Assembly (NCBI GenBank): GCA_027080405.1
Contig: JALWSL010000072.1
Coordinates: 1 to 8,765, forward strand
Direction: 5' to 3'
From: Planctomycetaceae bacterium
Lineage (GTDB): Bacteria; Planctomycetota; Planctomycetia; Planctomycetales; Planctomycetaceae
Length of the DNA stretch: 8,765 nt
Both the position numbers and the translations under genes were made by a program. The notes under the pieces are model-generated. The model saw only the letters and a program-made list of their open reading frames with translations. It was not told the DNA's origin and did not search any database. This document shows, in pieces, positions 6,511 to 8,765 of the stretch (positions are counted from its first letter, which is position 1; each line of letters opens with the position of its first letter).

Positions 6511-6940
6511 TTGCTGCGTACACGTTAAGCAATCTGGCGTAGAACTTTCGAACAGAATTCACCTCCCCCATTCCTGGTGAACGTAAGTCAGTCTCATTTT
6601 CCGGTTTCTGTCGTGCCGGCCTTTACCAGGTAAAATCGATTGCACTGCCCTTGCAGAAACTCAAAGGCCCAGACAGAACAGATCAAAATTGTCTGATGGG
6701 ACTGACCGAAGCTTCGAAGTTGGCTGGAGTCAAATTCTGATTTCTTGGGGTTCCCCTGTTGTAATATTTTCTCTAACATCCGGCCTGAGTCCGGCTTGGC
6801 TCGATCATTTTTGTTATTGAGACCGGATTCAGCCAGGAGGTATTTCGGTCGGGTGTTCTCAATGTTCTCACTTGTCGAACTGCCGACGTACTGGCAAGTC
6901 CTCTTTCACCCACTTAATTTCGAGGTTGATGAACTAGAAA
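6511..6940. other. 430-bp region between trkH and cysC
   Basis: There is no clear gene. A weak hairpin, TTCACC/GGTGAA (6558-6563, 6576-6581), lies about 50 nt after trkH, but no T-run follows, so a trkH terminator is not evident. TTTACC-A-GGTAAA (6622-6634) and CGAAGCTTCG (6707-6716) are short palindromes that could bind regulators or be chance. A minus-strand frame of 61 codons (6594-6779, ATG at 6779) is open but unrecognised. A -10-like TAATAT lies at 6762-6767, then the large hairpin at 6785-6832 and an AGGAGG (6835-6840) with no suitable start codon at the proper distance. Confidence 0.4.
6785..6832 (+). promoter_or_regulatory. Extended hairpin in the cysC leader
   Basis: CTGAGTCCGG (6785-6794) pairs over 10 bp with CCGGATTCAG (6823-6832). 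Inside it CTCGAT (6800-6805) pairs over 6 bp with ATTGAG (6816-6821), closing a 10-nt loop. The two helices are joined by a 5x1 internal loop. Each helix contains one G-U pair when read as plus-strand RNA; on the minus strand these would be A-C mismatches, so the structure favours an RNA made in the cysC direction. AGGAGG follows 2 nt later. No T-tract follows, so it is not a terminator. It matches no riboswitch class I can recognise; a 5'-UTR control element is an inference. Confidence 0.45.
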
Positions 6941-7552
6941 ATGACCGAACAAAAAGCAACAAATGTTACCTGGCATGATCACACTGTCAGCAAAGAGGAC
7001 CGTCTGAAACTGAATGGACACAAAAGTGCGGTTCTCTGGTTTACCGGACTGAGTGCCTGTGGAAAAAGTACGGTTGCCAACACGGTTGATCATATCCTGC
7101 ACGAAAAGGGAATTCACACTTTTGTGCTCGATGGTGATAATGTGCGAATGGGATTGAACAAAAACCTGGGCTTCTCGGCTGAAGACCGTACAGAAAATAT
7201 TCGTCGTATCGGCGAAGTGGCAAAACTGTTCTGCGATGCGGGTCTATTCGTGTTGACGGCTTTCATTTCTCCGTATCGGGTTGATCGCGATCGAGTCCGT
7301 GAAATTCTCGGCGAAGGGGAATTTATCGAAGTTTTCGTCAATGCTTCCCTGGAAACGTGTGAAGCTCGCGACCCCAAGGGTCTTTACAAAAAAGCCCGTG
7401 CGGGGGAAATCAAAGGCTTCACCGGGATCGATGATCCTTACGAAGAACCGGAAAACCCGGAACTGACACTCGATGCAGATAACAAAGGTATCGATGAACT
7501 GGCCGAAGAAGTTGTTGCCTATCTTGACAGCAATGGCTACCTCTCTGCCTGA
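6941..7552 (+). CDS. cysC: Adenylylsulfate (APS) kinase
   Basis: APS kinase phosphorylates adenylylsulfate at the 3' hydroxyl with ATP to give PAPS, the donor for sulfate reduction or sulfotransferases, in the cytosol. The 203-residue length is normal for a free-standing CysC. Visible are the Walker [10 protein letters not shown] (36-44), [15 protein letters not shown] (64-78, APS binding), [16 protein letters not shown] (82-97), FISPYR (108-113) with Ser110 in the position phosphorylated in E. coli CysC, and the lid region [19 protein letters not shown] (144-162). In the P-loop, AC replaces the more common GS/GA. No cysD, cysN or reductase gene adjoins, so use of PAPS for sulfated products is as likely as assimilation. 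The ATG at 6941 has only a distant GAGG (6922-6925), 15 nt away; the leader carries a large hairpin. A strong terminator follows the stop. Confidence 0.98.
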   Translation: MTEQKATNVTWHDHTVSKEDRLKLNGHKSAVLWFTGLSACGKSTVANTVDHILHEKGIHTFVLDGDNVRMGLNKNLGFSAEDRTENIRRIGEVAKLFCDAGLFVLTAFISPYRVDRDRVREILGEGEFIEVFVNASLETCEARDPKGLYKKARAGEIKGFTGIDDPYEEPENPELTLDADNKGIDELAEEVVAYLDSNGYLSA

Positions 7553-7575
7553 GCGTCATTCTTGCCAGAGTTGCT

Positions 7576-7610
7576 AAAAAGCCCTGCGGTCATGCCGTCG
7601 GGCTTTTTTT
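7576..7610 (+). terminator. Strong intrinsic terminator after cysC
   Basis: AAAAAGCCC (7576-7584) pairs with GGGCTTTTTTT (7600-7610), with an inner CGG/CCG pairing around TCATG. It begins 23 nt after the cysC stop. The A-tract and T-tract are symmetrical, so it could work in both directions, though no minus-strand gene arrives here. Confidence 0.9.
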
Positions 7611-7837
7611 GTGGAACATCGCTCACTGTGTATCCGCACAATGTGCCTGGAGCGGATTTCAACCGGAGCATCGGTAACAGGAACCGAACCTGATTGAATT
7701 TTGGCTCTTGGAAGAAAAATTTCACGGAAACCCCGGATCCTTGACAATCAAGTCGATTCATCAATCCTGGTAAACTGCGGCAAGATTAACACCCCCTAAA
7801 AGTTTATGCAGCCCCCCCTGTTTCTCACCAATTTCGC

Positions 7838-7860
7838 AACAGGAGGAGCATTTTCCTGTT
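7838..7860. repeat. 7-bp inverted repeat in the cysC-amidase spacer
   Basis: AACAGGA (7838-7844) and TCCTGTT (7854-7860) are exact reverse complements 9 bp apart. No T-run follows. It lies 38 bp upstream of the candidate amidase promoter, so it could be an operator or chance. Confidence 0.25.
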
Positions 7861-7897
7861 TACTCACGTGCCCAAATTGCCCTCTGGAAACTTCAGA

Positions 7898-7926
7898 TTG
7901 ACACTCCGTTTCCTCACAGATAGAGT
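7898..7926 (+). promoter_or_regulatory. Candidate sigma70-type promoter for the amidase gene
   Basis: A perfect TTGACA (7898-7903) is followed after exactly 17 bp by TAGAGT (7921-7926), matching 4 of 6 of TATAAT. A start near 7933 would give a leader of about 144 nt before the GTG at 8077. Confidence 0.45.
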
Positions 7927-8030
7927 GCTCCCTGCGTTTTGATTTGCCTCGGTTTGGCATGATTTTTGGGGCCATGTTCTTTACTGGCTGCATGATCTTC
8001 GCTGACCAGGCAAAATTTCGATCCGTCCGT

Positions 8031-8050
8031 TTACCTCGATTTACCTCGAT
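8031..8050 (+). repeat. 10-bp perfect tandem duplication upstream of the amidase gene
   Basis: TTACCTCGAT occurs twice in direct tandem (8031-8040, 8041-8050), ending 26 bp before the GTG start at 8077. It is probably a slippage duplication or a binding-site pair; 10 bp is close to one helical turn. Confidence 0.6.
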
Positions 8051-8076
8051 GCCATGAAAGCAAGATAGTTGTTTCA

Positions 8077-8765
8077 GTGACGATCGCCCCTGGTCAAAAG
8101 AGAATTTCAGCTTTGGCTGTTCTGTTCCCTGTTGTGATGTTTCTTGCTGTGATGCTTGCGCATCCGGAGCAGGAAGTATCGGCGCAGTTGCCCCGCTCGG
8201 GTGCGATGACTGTTCGTCAAGGGCCACCTGCCCCGATCGACATGACACGGGTGATGAATTCACGTTTTGGAAAGTCCAAACCGCGAGAATTCCCGTTGGA
8301 ACAGAAAACTCCTGAAAGGGATTCGCCAAACCCATGGAAACCCAAAGTCAAAGAACGCCAGTGGAAATATATCGTGCTGCATCATACGGCGACATCACAA
8401 GGGAGCGTCGCCTCGATCCACCGCGCTCATTCGCAGCGTCTCGACAGTCGAGGGAAACCGTGGCGCGGAATCGGCTATCACTTTGTGATCGGAAACGGGC
8501 ATGGCATGGAGGATGGCCAGATCGAACAGACGTTTCGATGGATCGACCAGATTGAAGGGGCCCACGCCGGCAATGCCAACTACAACAACTGGGGAATCGG
8601 GATTTGTCTGGTCGGAAATTTTGACAAAACCAAACCGACTCCCAAACAGTTGGACTCCCTGACAAGACTGCTGATTGCGTTGAAGGAAAACTACGGGATC
8701 GATTCAAAGCACGTTCTGGCCCATAAAACCGTGAAATCGACACATTGTCCGGGCAGGTATTTTCC
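8077..8765 (+). CDS. Exported N-acetylmuramoyl-L-alanine amidase, Amidase_2/PGRP type (3' end cut)
   Basis: A zinc amidase that would cut the bond between N-acetylmuramic acid and L-alanine in peptidoglycan, outside the cytoplasm. 229 codons are visible. From GTG 8077 the protein has a basic start (GQKR, 6-9), a hydrophobic core ([19 protein letters not shown], 10-28) and a likely cleavage VSA|Q (36/37). A Pro-rich linker follows to about 90, then the catalytic domain: [10 protein letters not shown] (98-107, zinc ligand H102), [11 protein letters not shown] (131-141, Y134), GAHAG (161-165), [12 protein letters not shown] (171-182), and [12 protein letters not shown] (215-226) with ligands H216 and C224, eight apart as in T7 lysozyme. 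T222 occupies the position of T7 Lys128, as in PGRPs. The domain is nearly complete at the edge. The frame opens after a stop at 7993-7995. GTG 8077 is the only start that gives a full signal peptide, although no clear ribosome site precedes it; ATG 8137 would cut into the signal. Confidence 0.9.
   Translation, partial: MTIAPGQKRISALAVLFPVVMFLAVMLAHPEQEVSAQLPRSGAMTVRQGPPAPIDMTRVMNSRFGKSKPREFPLEQKTPERDSPNPWKPKVKERQWKYIVLHHTATSQGSVASIHRAHSQRLDSRGKPWRGIGYHFVIGNGHGMEDGQIEQTFRWIDQIEGAHAGNANYNNWGIGICLVGNFDKTKPTPKQLDSLTRLLIALKENYGIDSKHVLAHKTVKSTHCPGRYF

Larger units (their letters stand above)
7553..8076. other. 524-bp region between cysC and the amidase gene
   Basis: After the cysC terminator I see no convincing gene. 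The 179-codon minus-strand frame covering 7796-8335 runs antisense through the amidase start and looks like a shadow. Visible items are a hairpin AACAGGA/TCCTGTT (7838-7844, 7854-7860) holding an AGGAGG, a good promoter-like pair at 7898-7926, and a perfect 10-bp tandem duplication (8031-8040 and 8041-8050) shortly before the amidase start. The predicted amidase leader is about 140 nt. Confidence 0.4.

Noticed and set aside
6707..6719. Overlapping palindromes CGAAGCTTCG and CTTCGAAG.
   Set aside because: Short restriction-site-like palindromes, common by chance, with no link to a promoter that I can show.
7741..7776. TTGACA at 7741 as a second promoter between cysC and the amidase.
   Set aside because: The nearest -10-like TAAACT is 24 bp away, which is too far; the pair at 7898-7926 is much better.
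7796..8335. 179-codon minus-strand open frame.
   Set aside because: It runs antisense through the start and signal peptide of the amidase, has no family motif, and looks like a shadow.
1..8765. CRISPR arrays, tRNA or rRNA genes, insertion sequences, prophage, toxin-antitoxin or defence genes.
   Set aside because: I looked for repeats with regular spacers, cloverleaf sequences, transposase motifs and small paired genes and found none.

Overview
The window looks like an ordinary chromosomal stretch from a planctomycete, probably of the Gimesia/Rubinisphaera type. That assignment is my inference from protein flavour, not from a database search. It rests on a secreted Cys-rich protein with VPxTxY repeats that resembles planctomycetal cell-wall proteins, an adenylosuccinate lyase of the animal (ADSL) type, an FmdB-like protein without its zinc cysteines, and a standalone APS kinase. 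Base composition is moderate and even, codon use shows no obvious island, and I see no mobile element, tRNA, rRNA or CRISPR array.

Layout from left to right. (1) 1-872, minus: the 5' part of purB, cut by the window edge inside the catalytic loop. (2) 1125-1955, plus: a secreted Cys-rich and Pro-rich protein, diverging from purB and followed by an intrinsic terminator at 2044-2080. (3) 2075-4530, minus: four genes in transcription order, namely a metallo-beta-lactamase-fold hydrolase, a short NfeD-like membrane protein, a Cys-less FmdB-like protein and a periplasmic rhodanese. The last two are 26 bp apart and are probably one transcript. The NfeD gene appears to have its own promoter inside the end of the hydrolase gene. 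(4) 4936-6510, plus: a TrkH-type potassium channel subunit, with no TrkA partner in the window. (5) 6941-7552, plus: cysC (APS kinase) behind a long leader with a well-formed hairpin, ended by a strong terminator at 7576-7610. (6) 8077 to the right edge, plus: a secreted zinc amidase of the Amidase_2/PGRP family, with a good promoter-like element at 7898-7926.

The genes do not form one pathway. They cover purine synthesis, envelope proteins, sulfur handling (rhodanese, APS kinase), potassium uptake and peptidoglycan turnover. I did not find a convincing new multi-gene system. The points most worth checking are the animal-type purB, the zinc-less FmdB paired with a rhodanese, the Cys/VPxTxY secreted protein, the Asp substitution in the hydrolase metal motif, and the hairpin in the cysC leader. 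Three stretches longer than 300 bp lack a convincing gene (4531-4935, 6511-6940, 7553-8076) and are described individually.
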